Shown: in pieces, positions 9,247 to 17,655 of the stretch
Layout: each line of letters starts with the position of its first letter
How positions within the stretch are numbered: the first letter of the stretch is position 1
NCBI RefSeq assembly: GCF_003330845.1
Contig: NZ_CP026121.1
Location: 3,453,501 to 3,517,500, forward strand
DNA length: 64,000 bases
Source: Streptomyces sp. Go-475
GTDB taxonomy: Bacteria; Actinomycetota; Actinomycetes; Streptomycetales; Streptomycetaceae
Direction of reading: 5' to 3'
Program-made: the position numbers and the translations under genes
The notes under the pieces: model-generated
What the model was told of the DNA's origin: nothing
Seen by the model: only the letters and a program-made list of their open reading frames with translations
The model's database searches: none

Positions 9247-9678
9247 ATGACCGGAATGGACGCGCGGGACACCGACCTGAAGAAGGAACTCGACGCCACC
9301 CTGCACGCGCGCAGAGAGCTGGGCGAGGAGTACGAGTCCGCGCTGGTCGACTCGTTCCTGGAGAAGGTCGACCAGCGGATCGACGGCGCGGTGGACCGGC
9401 GGGTGCGCCGGCAGCTCGCCGAGCAGCAGCTGCAGACGGCCCGGGACTCCCGGTCGCCGGGGGCCACGGACTCCTGGGGGGAGCGCTTCGGCTTCGGGAT
9501 CGTCTCGCTCGTCCTCGCGGTGCCGCTGTCCGCGATCGGCGGGGGCGTGGCCCACCTGCCCGGGCTGCTCGTCGCCTGGGCGGGCATCGTCGGCGTCAAC
9601 GTCGTCCAGGCCGCCCGGACCAACCCGGGCCTGTTCGGCCGCCGCAAGTCCTCCCCGAAGGGGGACTGGGAGGACTGA
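9247..9678 (+). CDS. conserved hypothetical, two-helix membrane protein
   Basis: 143 aa if it starts at the ATG at 9247, 140 aa if at 9256. The GGAGG upstream is very close to 9247 and better spaced for 9256. The first half is charged and likely helical or coiled (LKKELDATLHARRELGEEY to VRRQLAEQQLQ), followed by two hydrophobic segments at about 84-101 and 106-125 joined by a short Gly turn. The tail is basic (GRRKSSPKGD). Streptomyces genomes carry many such one- or two-helix proteins with an N-terminal coiled region; I know no function. It is convergent with the SDR gene, with only 15 bp between stops. Confidence 0.8.
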   Translation: MTGMDARDTDLKKELDATLHARRELGEEYESALVDSFLEKVDQRIDGAVDRRVRRQLAEQQLQTARDSRSPGATDSWGERFGFGIVSLVLAVPLSAIGGGVAHLPGLLVAWAGIVGVNVVQAARTNPGLFGRRKSSPKGDWED

Positions 9679-9693
9679 GCGGGCCCGCGCCGT

Positions 9694-10455
9694 TCAGACC
9701 TGCCGGGTCGGCAGCGCGACGATCTGCCGCAGGTTGACCCGGCGCGGGCGGCTCGTCACATAGGCCACGAGGTCGGCGACCTCCTCGGCGGACAGCGCAC
9801 CCACCTCGTCCAGCATGCCCTCCACCTGCCGGGAGAGTTCCGCGTCGGCGATGTGCGTGCGCAGCTCGCTCTCGACGAACCCGGGCTCGATGTTGGTGAC
9901 CCGGACGTCCCGCGTCCCGAACTCGCCGCGCAGGGACTCCGACAGATGGGTGACGGCCGCCTTGCTCGCGCCGTACACCGCGTAGTTCGGGAAGCTGACG
10001 TGCGCGGCGATGGACGAGATGTTCACGATGTCGGCGCTGCGGCCGTCCTGGGCGGCGCCCACCAGGTCGGTGGTGAAGGCGCCGATCATCCGCAGCACAC
10101 CGGTGACGTTGGTGTCGAGCATCCGCTGCCACTCGTCGGCGCGCCGGGCGTCGACGGGGTGCGGCAGCATGACGCCGGCGGAGTTGACGACCAGGTCGAC
10201 GGGCCCGTACTCGGCGTGGATCCGGTCGGCGGCGTCGGCCACGGACGTCTCGTCGGTGACGTCCGCGACGACGGCCAGGGCCTGCCCGCCGTCGGCGCGG
10301 ATCTTCCCGGCGATCGCCGCGAGCCGTTCCGCGCGCCGGGCCAGCAGCGCGACCCGCGCCCCCTGGGCGGCCAGCAGCACGGCGACGGCCTCGCCGATGC
10401 CGCTCGCGGCTCCGGTGACGACGGCGGTACGGCCGGCCAGGTTCTCGTACGGCAT
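9694..10455 (-). CDS. short-chain dehydrogenase/reductase (classical SDR)
   Basis: 253 aa. Classical SDR features in order: cofactor motif TGAASGIG near residue 15, LARRAERL after beta-2 (Arg residues favour NADP(H)), NSAGV near 91, catalytic Ser in ISSIAAHVS near 144, the catalytic YxxxK as YGASK near 159, and PGFVESELR after it. Substrate cannot be told. ATG at 10455 with GAGGGG about 10 nt upstream. It is divergent from an XRE regulator gene, an arrangement common for SDR/oxidoreductase genes controlled by this regulator class, so local repression is likely. Confidence 0.92.
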   Translation of the reverse strand: MPYENLAGRTAVVTGAASGIGEAVAVLLAAQGARVALLARRAERLAAIAGKIRADGGQALAVVADVTDETSVADAADRIHAEYGPVDLVVNSAGVMLPHPVDARRADEWQRMLDTNVTGVLRMIGAFTTDLVGAAQDGRSADIVNISSIAAHVSFPNYAVYGASKAAVTHLSESLRGEFGTRDVRVTNIEPGFVESELRTHIADAELSRQVEGMLDEVGALSAEEVADLVAYVTSRPRRVNLRQIVALPTRQV

Positions 10456-10601
10456 GGAGTGTTCCCCTCGGTGGTGGCCGGGGCGTCTCCCCGGCGGCGT
10501 CCACCACCCTCGGCTCTCCCGGCGGCCGTACCCAGGGGGGCGCTTTTCCTGGGTCCGGCAGTACCAGGTTCGCCGGCCCCGGGCCGCCTAGGCTCGGCCC
10601 C

Positions 10602-11495
10602 ATGGACGGAGAACTGGGAGACTTCCTGCGCTCGCGCCGCGCCCGTATCCAGCCCGAGGAGGTGGGGCTGGCCTCGTACGGCCGCCGCCGGGTCCCGGGT
10701 CTGCGTCGTGAGGAGGTGGCGCAGCTGGCCGGGGTGAGCGTCGACTACTACATCCGCCTCGAGCAGGGCAGGGGCTCTGGGGGTGCCTCCCGCACCAAGT
10801 CCGGGGGAGTGTCGGACGCCGTGCTGGACGCCATCGCGCGGGTGCTGCGGCTGGACGAGGCGGAGCACGCGTACCTGCGGGCGGTCGCCCGGCCCCGTAG
10901 GCGGTCCGAGGGCGGTCCGGCCGCGTCCGGGGAGTCCGCGACCCGGCAGGCCGCGTCGGCGTCCCGGGTGCGCCCGGGGGTCCAGCTGATCCTCGACGGC
11001 TTGGACCGCAACCCGGCGTACGTGCTGGACCACCGCATGGACGTCCTCGCCTGGAACGCCCTCGGTGACGCCGTGGTCGGTTTCGGCGACAAGACCCCCG
11101 CCGACCGGAACATGCCCCGCCGGGTCTTCCTCGACCCCACCGCCCGCGACCTCTACCCGGACTGGGCGGCGATCGCCGCCCAGACGGTCGCCCACCTGCG
11201 GCTGAAAGCGGGGCACCACCCGGACGACGCCGCGATGGGCCGGCTCGTCGGTGAACTCTCCGCCGCCAGCGAAGACTTCCGCCGCCTGTGGGCCGACCAC
11301 CTGGTCAAGCCCTGCGACCACGGGGTGAAGCAGATCCGTCATCCGGTCGCGGGCCTGCTGACCCTCCCCTACGAGACCCTCACGATCCCGGCCGCCCCGG
11401 ACCAGACGATCGTGGCGTACACGCCCGAGCCGGGCTCGGAGACGGCGGAGCGGCTCGCGCTGCTGGGGAGTTGGGTGACGAGCCGGGCCGGGTGA
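10602..11495 (+). CDS. XRE-family regulator with MmyB-like ligand-binding domain
   Basis: 297 aa. The N-terminal HTH reads LGDFLRSRRARIQPEEVG, RRVPGLRREEVAQLAGVS and DYYIRLEQGRG, the hallmark of the Streptomyces XRE/MmyB group. The C-terminal domain (about 125-290) with NALGDAVVG, LRLKAGHHPDD and HPVAGLLTLPYETLTIP is the MmyB-like ligand-binding fold, reported to bind fatty-acid-like molecules. Between LEQGRG and VSDAVLDAIARVL there are about 12 extra residues (Gly/Ser/Thr-rich) not usual in the family. The ATG at 10602 has no ribosome-binding site, but TAGGCT lies 7 nt upstream, so the mRNA is probably leaderless. Divergent from the SDR gene, its likely target. Confidence 0.9.
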   Translation: MDGELGDFLRSRRARIQPEEVGLASYGRRRVPGLRREEVAQLAGVSVDYYIRLEQGRGSGGASRTKSGGVSDAVLDAIARVLRLDEAEHAYLRAVARPRRRSEGGPAASGESATRQAASASRVRPGVQLILDGLDRNPAYVLDHRMDVLAWNALGDAVVGFGDKTPADRNMPRRVFLDPTARDLYPDWAAIAAQTVAHLRLKAGHHPDDAAMGRLVGELSAASEDFRRLWADHLVKPCDHGVKQIRHPVAGLLTLPYETLTIPAAPDQTIVAYTPEPGSETAERLALLGSWVTSRAG

Positions 11496-11887
11496 CGCCC
11501 GCGAGCGAAAACCGGCCGGGGGACGCCGCAAAGGAAACCGGCCCGCCGACGCCCGTACGAAGAAGATGCGCGGGGACCGCCGCACCCCCGTGAACGGGGG
11601 GCGGGACGACGGCGGTCCCCGCGAAGGACGCGGGCCTGGTCAGGCCGGGCCCCCGCGTCCGTGGCGTCGGTGGAGGTCCGGGAGCCGCTCCGGAGGTCCT
11701 TGACGCCTACGGCGCCGGCCGGGGCGGGGAGCCGCTCCCGCCCTGCCGACACCCCCTAATGTGCAGGACGCGTGTTAAGCGGGTGCTGCGCGGACGTGAC
11801 GCGCTCGTACCACTTCCGCGAAGCCCGCGAAGATCACGGACGCCGCAAGTTCACCCGGTTCACGGGCGGTTCACCGGAGGTTCTCCC
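11496..11887. other. gene-free convergent interval
   Basis: 392 bp between the XRE stop and the cbs stop. It holds the strong hairpin described at 11569-11623, a second weaker hairpin directly after it (ACGCGGGCC pairing with a later GGCCGGGCCC...CGCGT), and further GC-rich self-complementary stretches up to about 11745. I see no credible gene or promoter. Confidence 0.6.
11569..11623. terminator. bidirectional hairpin terminator
   Basis: Perfect 14-bp arms CGCGGGGACCGCCG (11569-11582) and CGGCGGTCCCCGCG (11610-11623) enclose an inner CCCCC/GGGGG stem. It lies between the convergent XRE and cbs genes. Confidence 0.75.
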
Positions 11888-13276
11888 TCACTTCCCCGTC
11901 CGGGCGAGGAAGGACAGCAGGTCCTGCCGGCTGACCACACCGGTCGGCTTGCCCTCGACGAGGACGATCGCCGCGTCCGCCTTGCCCAGCACGGCCATCA
12001 GGTCCGCGACCGGCTCACCGGAGCCGACCTGGGGCAGCGGGGCGGACATGTGCTTCTCCAGCGGGTCGTCGAGCGAGGCGCTCTTGCTGAACAGCGCGTC
12101 CAGCAGCTCGCGTTCCACGACCGAGCCGACGACCTCGGCGGCCATCACGTCGGGGTGGCCCGCGCCCGGCTTGACGACCGGCATCTGCGAGACGCCGTAC
12201 TCGCGCAGCACGTCGATGGCCTGACCGACCGTCTCCTCGGGGTGCATGTGGACGAGGGAGGGCATGCGGTCGCCCTCCTTGTCGGCGAGGACGTCGCCGA
12301 CGCGGGCGCTCGGGCCGGCGTCCTCCAGGAAGCCGTAGTCGGCCATCCACTCGTCGTTGAAGATCTTGCTGAGGTAGCCGCGGCCGCTGTCCGGCAGCAG
12401 GACCACCACGACGTCGTCCTCGCCGAGCCGCGCGGCGACCTCCAGCGCGGCCACGACCGCCATGCCGCAGGAGCCGCCGACCAGCAGGCCCTCCTCCTTG
12501 GCGAGGCGGCGGGTCATCTGGAAGGAGTCCTTGTCGGACACGGCGACGATCTCGTCCGCGACGGTCCGGTCGTAGGCGGTGGGCCAGAAGTCCTCACCGA
12601 CGCCCTCGACCAGGTACGGCCGGCCGGAGCCGCCGGAGTACACGGAGCCCTCGGGGTCGGCGCCGATGACCTTCACCTTGCCGTCGCTGATCTCCTTCAG
12701 GTAGCGCCCGGTCCCGGAGATGGTGCCGCCCGTGCCCACGCCCGCCACGAAGTGGGTGATCTTCCCCTCCGTCTGCTCCCACAGCTCGGGGCCGGTGGAG
12801 TGGTAGTGGGAGAGCGGGTTGTTGGGGTTGGAGTACTGGTCCGGCTTCCAGGCGCCGGGCGTCTCGCGCACGAGCCGGTCGGAGACGTTGTAGTACGAGT
12901 CCGGGTGCTCGGGGTCCACGGCGGTCGGGCACACGACGACCTCGGCGCCGTACGCGCGCAACACGTTGATCTTGTCGGTGCTCACCTTGTCGGGGCACAC
13001 GAAGATGCACTTGTACCCCTTCTGCTGCGCCACGATGGCGAGCCCGACACCGGTGTTGCCGCTGGTCGGCTCGACGATCGTGCCGCCGGGCTTGAGGGCG
13101 CCGCTCTCCTCCGCCGCCTCGATCATGCGCAGGGCGATGCGGTCCTTCACGGAACCGCCGGGGTTGAAGTACTCCACCTTGGCCAGGACGGTCGCCCTGA
13201 TGCCCTTGGTCACGCTGTTGAGCCTCACCAGCGGGGTGTTGCCGACGAGGCTGATCATCGAGTCGTGGAACTGCAC
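11888..13276 (-). CDS. cbs: cystathionine beta-synthase
   Basis: 462 aa. It condenses L-serine and homocysteine to cystathionine in reverse transsulfuration, using PLP. GGSVKDR places the Schiff-base Lys at residue 44. SGNTGVG near 72 is the Asn/substrate loop, and GVGTGGTISGTGRYLK near 180 is the phosphate-binding loop. A C-terminal Bateman module of two CBS motifs (about 335-460) follows, as in other actinobacterial enzymes; no N-terminal haem domain is present. Cysteine synthases lack the CBS pair, which favours this call. The GTG at 13276 has GGAGA about 8 nt upstream. Single gene, convergent with the XRE gene and divergent from the SGNH hydrolase. Confidence 0.93.
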   Translation of the reverse strand: MQFHDSMISLVGNTPLVRLNSVTKGIRATVLAKVEYFNPGGSVKDRIALRMIEAAEESGALKPGGTIVEPTSGNTGVGLAIVAQQKGYKCIFVCPDKVSTDKINVLRAYGAEVVVCPTAVDPEHPDSYYNVSDRLVRETPGAWKPDQYSNPNNPLSHYHSTGPELWEQTEGKITHFVAGVGTGGTISGTGRYLKEISDGKVKVIGADPEGSVYSGGSGRPYLVEGVGEDFWPTAYDRTVADEIVAVSDKDSFQMTRRLAKEEGLLVGGSCGMAVVAALEVAARLGEDDVVVVLLPDSGRGYLSKIFNDEWMADYGFLEDAGPSARVGDVLADKEGDRMPSLVHMHPEETVGQAIDVLREYGVSQMPVVKPGAGHPDVMAAEVVGSVVERELLDALFSKSASLDDPLEKHMSAPLPQVGSGEPVADLMAVLGKADAAIVLVEGKPTGVVSRQDLLSFLARTGK

Positions 13277-13433
13277 CGTTGTCTCCGGATGCCGCAGAAG
13301 TTGGTCTTAGTGGTGCCGCCAGCCTAGGCCCTGCCGGTGGTCCGTGACGGTCGTTCACTGCCCGTTGAGATTGGGCGACGGTCCGTACGGGGCAAGCACT
13401 GGGTGTACGGGTTCGAGGAGGTGGCGGCGACGC

Positions 13434-14462
13434 ATGACGAGCATGTCGAGGGCGAGGGTGGCCCGGCGGATCGCGGCCGGCGCCGCGTACGGCGGCGGCG
13501 GGATCGGTCTGGCCGGGGCGGCCGCCGTGGGGCTGGTGCTGGCGGAGGTCCAGCTGGCGCGGCGCCGGGTGGGCAACGGCACGTCGCCGCACGTGCCGAA
13601 CGCGGACGGGCTGTACGGCCGTACGTACGCCGTCTCCTCCGAGCAGCCGCCGTTGCGGCTGACCATGCTGGGTGACTCCACGGCGGCCGGCCAGGGCGTG
13701 CACCGCGCCGGGCAGACCCCGGGGGCGCTGCTCGCCTCGGGCGTGGCGGCCCTGGCGGAACGCCCGGTGGAGCTGCGCACGGTGGCGATGCCGGGGGCCC
13801 GCTCGGACGACCTGGACCGCCAGGTGGCCCTGGTGCTGGCCGCGCCCGATCCGGTGCCCGACATCTGCGTGATCATGGTCGGCGCGAACGACGTCACCCA
13901 CCGCATGCCCCCGACCCGCTCGGTCCGCTGCCTGTCCTCGGCGGTACGGCGGCTGCGCACGGCCGGTGCGGAGGTCGTGGTCGGCACCTGCCCGGACCTG
14001 GGCACGATCGAGCCGGTCCGGCAGCCGTTGCGCTGGCTGGCCCGACGGGCCTCCCGCCAGCTGGCGGCCGCCCAGACGATCGGAGTCGTCGAACAGGGCG
14101 GCCGCACCGTGTCCCTGGGCGACCTGCTGGGCCCTGAGTTCGCCGAGAACCCGCGGGAGCTGTTCGGCCCCGACAGCTACCACCCGTCCGCCGAGGGCTA
14201 CGCGACGGCGGCGATGGCGGTCCTGCCGACCGTCTGCGCCGCGCTCGGGCTCTGGCCGGCCGAGGAGGAGCGCCCGGACGCCTCGCGCCGCGAGGGCTTC
14301 CTGCCGGTGGCCCGGGCGGCCGCGGAGGCCGCCTCGGAGGCGGGCACGGAGGTCGCGGCGGCGATGCCGTCCGGCCCGAGGGGGCCGTGGGCCCTGCTGA
14401 AGCGCCGCCGGCGCCGGCGGCTGCCCGAGCAGGAACCGGCCCCCGCCACGCCGTCGAACTGA
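13434..14462 (+). CDS. SGNH/GDSL-type hydrolase, membrane-anchored or secreted
   Basis: 342 aa. A hydrophobic, Gly/Ala-rich N-terminal segment (about residues 12-35) after RARVARR looks like an uncleaved signal anchor. The catalytic domain shows GDSTAAGQGV (block I Ser), PGARSDDL (block II Gly), GANDVTHR (block III Asn) and DSYHPSAEGY (block V Asp-x-x-His), in the usual order. The last 80 residues are Ala/Glu-rich and end in a strongly basic, probably disordered tail with KRRRRRR-like content. Likely an esterase or acyl-hydrolase acting outside the membrane; substrate unknown. The ATG at 13434 lies about 12 nt after GAGGAGG, and the ATG at 13443 is an alternative. Confidence 0.9.
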   Translation: MTSMSRARVARRIAAGAAYGGGGIGLAGAAAVGLVLAEVQLARRRVGNGTSPHVPNADGLYGRTYAVSSEQPPLRLTMLGDSTAAGQGVHRAGQTPGALLASGVAALAERPVELRTVAMPGARSDDLDRQVALVLAAPDPVPDICVIMVGANDVTHRMPPTRSVRCLSSAVRRLRTAGAEVVVGTCPDLGTIEPVRQPLRWLARRASRQLAAAQTIGVVEQGGRTVSLGDLLGPEFAENPRELFGPDSYHPSAEGYATAAMAVLPTVCAALGLWPAEEERPDASRREGFLPVARAAAEAASEAGTEVAAAMPSGPRGPWALLKRRRRRRLPEQEPAPATPSN

Positions 14463-14480
14463 GAGGACCCAGCCGGGAAA

Positions 14481-14495
14481 AGCAAGCGCTTAGAA
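14481..14495. promoter_or_regulatory. palindrome upstream of thiolase gene
   Basis: AGCAAGCGCTTAGA contains the perfect palindrome AAGCGCTT about 105 bp before the thiolase start. It resembles operators of TetR-type regulators of acyl-CoA metabolism (KstR2-like AnCAAGnnCTTGnT) with mismatches. The link to regulation is inference. Confidence 0.35.
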
Positions 14496-14598
14496 AACTG
14501 CGGTCAGGGTCACACCGCGACACCCGTGACCCAGCCCATACGTACGGGTAACTTCCCAGACAGCCCAGCCAGACACCCGGTACGTCAATGGAGCCGTG

Positions 14599-15816
14599 AT
14601 GCCCGAAGCCGTGATCGTCTCAGCCGCCCGCTCCCCCATCGGCCGCGCCGTCAAGGGCTCCCTCAAGGACCTCCGCCCGGACGACCTCACCGCCACGATC
14701 GTCCAGGCCGCCCTCGCCAAGGTCCCCGAGCTGGACCCGAAGGACATCGACGACCTGATGCTGGGCTGCGGCCTGCCCGGCGGCGAGCAGGGCCACAACC
14801 TCGGGCGCATCGTCGCCGTGCAGATGGGCATGGACCACCTGCCGGGCTGCACCATCACCCGGTACTGCTCGTCCTCCCTGCAGACCTCCCGCATGGCCCT
14901 GCACGCCATCAAGGCGGGCGAGGGCGACGTCTTCATCTCGGCGGGCGTGGAGATGGTCTCCCGGTACGCCAACGGCAGCTCGGACATGCCCGGCACGCAC
15001 AACCCGCTCTTCGCCGAGGCCGAGGCCCGCACCGCCGCCACCGCCCAGTCCGAGGGCTCCACCTGGCACGACCCGCGCGAGGACGGCCTGCTGCCCGACC
15101 CGTACATCGCGATGGGCCAGACCGCCGAGAACCTGGCCCGCGCGAAGGGCGTCACCCGCCAGGACATGGACGAGTTCGGCGTCCGCTCGCAGAACCTCGC
15201 CGAGGAGGCCATCAAGAACGGCTTCTGGGAGCGCGAGATCACCCCGGTGACGCTCCCCGACGGCACGGTCGTCGCCAAGGACGACGGCCCCCGCGCGGGC
15301 GTCACCCTGGAGGGCGTGCAGGGCCTGAAGCCCGTCTTCCGCCCCGACGGCCTGGTCACCGCCGGCAACTGCTGCCCGCTGAACGACGGCGCCGCCGCGC
15401 TCGTGATCATGTCCGACACCAAGGCCCGCGAGCTGGGCCTCACCCCGCTCGCCCGGATCGTCTCGACCGGCGTCTCCGGCCTCTCCCCCGAGATCATGGG
15501 CCTCGGCCCGGTGGAGGCGAGCAAGCAGGCCCTGAAGCGGGCCGGGCTGACCATCGACGACATCGACCTGGTGGAGATCAACGAGGCGTTCGCCGCCCAG
15601 GTGATCCCCTCCTACCGCGACCTCGGCATCCCGCTGGAGAAGCTGAACGTCAACGGCGGCGCCATCGCCGTCGGCCACCCCTTCGGCATGACCGGCGCCC
15701 GCATCACCACCACGCTCATCAACTCCCTCCAGTTCCACGACAAGCAGTTCGGCCTGGAGACCATGTGCGTCGGCGGCGGCCAGGGCATGGCCATGGTCAT
15801 CGAGCGCCTCAGCTGA
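14599..15816 (+). CDS. acetyl-CoA C-acyltransferase (thiolase)
   Basis: 405 aa. It catalyses thiolytic cleavage or condensation of 3-ketoacyl-CoA and acetyl-CoA. Signatures: nucleophilic Cys90 in [16 protein letters not shown] near residue 330, [16 protein letters not shown] with the catalytic His, and the second catalytic Cys in MCVGGGQG near the C-terminus. Length and motifs fit a degradative (FadA-like) or general thiolase; sequence alone does not separate these. ATG at 14599 preceded by GGAG with 5-nt spacing; the in-frame GTG at 14596 is too close to it. A palindrome upstream and a hairpin downstream suggest a monocistronic, individually regulated unit. Confidence 0.94.
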   Translation: MPEAVIVSAARSPIGRAVKGSLKDLRPDDLTATIVQAALAKVPELDPKDIDDLMLGCGLPGGEQGHNLGRIVAVQMGMDHLPGCTITRYCSSSLQTSRMALHAIKAGEGDVFISAGVEMVSRYANGSSDMPGTHNPLFAEAEARTAATAQSEGSTWHDPREDGLLPDPYIAMGQTAENLARAKGVTRQDMDEFGVRSQNLAEEAIKNGFWEREITPVTLPDGTVVAKDDGPRAGVTLEGVQGLKPVFRPDGLVTAGNCCPLNDGAAALVIMSDTKARELGLTPLARIVSTGVSGLSPEIMGLGPVEASKQALKRAGLTIDDIDLVEINEAFAAQVIPSYRDLGIPLEKLNVNGGAIAVGHPFGMTGARITTTLINSLQFHDKQFGLETMCVGGGQGMAMVIERLS

Positions 15817-15857
15817 GCGCCGCACTGTAGTCGCCATAGCACACGCTGTGAGGCTTG

Positions 15858-15892
15858 GGCCCAGGACCCTGGAAACACCGGGGTTCTGGGCC
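15858..15892 (+). terminator. intrinsic terminator of thiolase gene
   Basis: GGCCCAGGACCC pairs imperfectly with GGGGTTCTGGGCC across loop TGGAAACACC, followed by GTTTTGTG. It lies 41 bp after the thiolase stop. Confidence 0.65.
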
Positions 15893-16089
15893 GTTTTGTG
15901 ATCCAATCTCCCCCAGGATGTGACCTATCTCCCTTGGCACGGAGAGAAGCCCAGGTCACAGCAGCCACACCCCCTCCCCCGAATCCGAAGCCCTGTCCGT
16001 TTCGTGACGTTACGCACTGACAGCTGGTTAGTCCGCCCTTCAAGCTGATGTAGGAAGTCGGGGGTCGACTTTGAACCGGGAGTACGTCA

Positions 16090-16872
16090 GTGAGCGCCAT
16101 GCCGATCGCGTTGCTGGTCACCACGGCCGCCACGGGCGCCGTGGGCGTCGCCGTCCTGCGCACCGTCCTGCAGCTGCGCCGACAGGTCGCGGCCCTGCAC
16201 ACCGCGCTGGCCGAGAGCCGTGCCGCCACCACCCGCGCACTGCTGCCCGCCGCCCGTACGACGGCCGACACCGACGAGATACGGGCCGCCGTGGCGGCGG
16301 CACTGGCCGAGGAGCGGGAGCGGGAGCTCGCCGAGGCGCGCGCCTTCTGGGCCGCCCAGGAAGCCCGTGACGCCTCCGACGCGCCGTCCCTGCTGGGCCT
16401 GCCCGACACCGATCTGTTCCTGCCCCGGCAGGCCGATTTCGCGGGTCTGGAGCCGGTGTCCGAGCCCGGCGCGGACACCGAGGAGCCGGCCGGCGAGTCC
16501 GCCGAGCTGGCCGCGGCCCGCCGCCGTCACCCCTCCCACCCGGACTTCGTGCCGAACCCGTCGCCGGCCGTGAACGACCACGAGCGCACGGTCGCCACCC
16601 TGGAGGAGCTGGCCGCGTCCCGCGTGGAACTGACGGACGTCCGCCCCGGCCCCCTCGGCACCCTCGACGTCTACGTCTTCGCCGACGGCACGACCCTGTG
16701 CATGACCCCGGGCCACCGGGAGACGGCGGAGCACCTGGCCGAGGCCCTGCGCGCGGGCAAGACCCCGATCCTCCTGGGCGGCTCCGGCATCTCGGGCGCC
16801 TACACCCTGACGTTCGAGTGCGGCGAGGAAAACGTCTACATCCTGGCCGACAGGGTCATCGCGTCCCTCTGA
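16090..16872 (+). CDS. conserved hypothetical, N-terminal membrane anchor
   Basis: 260 aa. GTG at 16090 with GGGAG 7 nt upstream; an ATG at 16099 is possible. Residues 4-25 are hydrophobic (signal anchor), followed by a long Ala/Glu/Arg-rich helix to about residue 95 ([31 protein letters not shown]), probably a coiled coil. Residues 165-260 form a compact domain with [23 protein letters not shown] and [16 protein letters not shown], probably beta-rich. I do not recognise the family beyond its presence in streptomycetes. Isolated between terminators and the small convergent gene at 16931. Confidence 0.8.
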   Translation: MSAMPIALLVTTAATGAVGVAVLRTVLQLRRQVAALHTALAESRAATTRALLPAARTTADTDEIRAAVAAALAEERERELAEARAFWAAQEARDASDAPSLLGLPDTDLFLPRQADFAGLEPVSEPGADTEEPAGESAELAAARRRHPSHPDFVPNPSPAVNDHERTVATLEELAASRVELTDVRPGPLGTLDVYVFADGTTLCMTPGHRETAEHLAEALRAGKTPILLGGSGISGAYTLTFECGEENVYILADRVIASL

Positions 16873-16900
16873 GGGGCGCGGGGAACTGCGCGAGCAACCC
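16872..16900. repeat. dispersed Streptomyces-type intergenic repeat, copy 2
   Basis: AGGGGCGCGGGGAACTGCGC followed by GAGCAACCC. It starts at the stop codon of the gene ending at 16872. It matches the minus-strand element at 7421-7444 at all but two of 24 positions. GCGC...GCGC arms could form a small hairpin. Confidence 0.65.
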
Positions 16901-16930
16901 AGGACCACCCGCACCCGCCAACGAAACGGG

Positions 16931-17236
16931 TCACACCCCCGCCCGCTTCTGCGCCTCCTCGACCAACCGCACCGCTTCATCGACGTCGGCGTCAGCGGGA
17001 ATCACCACCGCCAGATCATGCCCGGCAACGGTGATCTGATCTGCGGCCGCAAACATCCCCGCATCCGGCATCTCCCGAGGCTCCACACCCTCGAGGACCT
17101 GGGCCCTCCGGGCCAACTCCCGGGCCAGCCCGAGAGCCTCAGCGGCAGCCCCCCGCTGCAACCGGCTCTGGGGCGCGGCCCTCAAACGATCGGCGAAGTG
17201 CTCCACCGCACGGGTCAGAGGCGTCGTATCAACCAC
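16931..17236 (-). CDS. small conserved hypothetical protein
   Basis: 101 aa from the GTG at 17236 (reads VVDTTPLTRAVEHFADRLR). A longer reading from 17284 adds an implausible N-terminus. The protein is mostly helical in appearance, with VEHFADRLRAAPQSRLQRG and AEALGLARELARRAQ, then a small beta-like segment (ITVAGHDLAVVIP) and a final amphipathic helix DEAVRLVEEAQKRA. No family recognised. No strong ribosome-binding site precedes the GTG. Convergent with the gene ending at 16872 and divergent from the DUF4287 gene. Confidence 0.65.
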   Translation of the reverse strand: MVDTTPLTRAVEHFADRLRAAPQSRLQRGAAAEALGLARELARRAQVLEGVEPREMPDAGMFAAADQITVAGHDLAVVIPADADVDEAVRLVEEAQKRAGV

Positions 17237-17338
17237 GCCGCGAGCGTACGCGTCGCACCGGGACTGTTGCCAACGGGCGAACACTCAGGCACCGTGACCT
17301 GAAGGACCGGCTTACATCCCATGCGTCCGGAGGCGCCG

Positions 17339-17569
17339 ATGTCCCAAGTCTTCTCCGAAGAGACCCACCGCAACATGCTCGCCCGCATCCCCCATTGCAC
17401 CGGTCGTGAGATCTCCGACTGGTTGCGCACCGTCGAAGAAGGCCCGGCACTCTTCCGCTTCGAGGAAAAGGTCAGCTGGCTCCGGCACGAACACAATCTG
17501 GCGTACGGCCACGCCAAGGCGATCATCCACGAGTACGACCTGAGGAGGGCCGCGCGCAAACTGCTCTAG
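17339..17569 (+). CDS. DUF4287-family small protein
   Basis: 76 aa. The sequence GREISDWLRTVEEGP, RFEEKVSWLRHEHNLAYGHAKAI and HEYDLRRA matches the short DUF4287 domain found alone or fused in many bacteria; function unknown. ATG at 17339 lies 5-6 nt after GGAGG (17329-17333), so I chose it over the upstream in-frame ATG at 17321, which the ribosome-binding site would follow rather than precede. Transcribed alone and followed by a strong hairpin. Confidence 0.85.
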   Translation: MSQVFSEETHRNMLARIPHCTGREISDWLRTVEEGPALFRFEEKVSWLRHEHNLAYGHAKAIIHEYDLRRAARKLL

Positions 17570-17606
17570 GCGCGCACCGCTCCGTGGCGTAGGCCTGGAC
17601 GACGAC

Positions 17607-17637
17607 GAAGGGCCCCGGCCGGAAGCCGGGGCCCTTC
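17607..17637. terminator. bidirectional terminator hairpin
   Basis: Perfect 12-bp arms GAAGGGCCCCGG and CCGGGGCCCTTC with a 7-nt loop, between the DUF4287 gene and the convergent Bax-inhibitor-like gene. Confidence 0.85.
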
Positions 17638-17655
17638 GCGCACGACCGTCGAGGA

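Noticed and set aside
14481..14495. KstR2 operator
   Set aside because: Two mismatches to the consensus and no steroid-degradation genes nearby; kept only as an unassigned palindrome.
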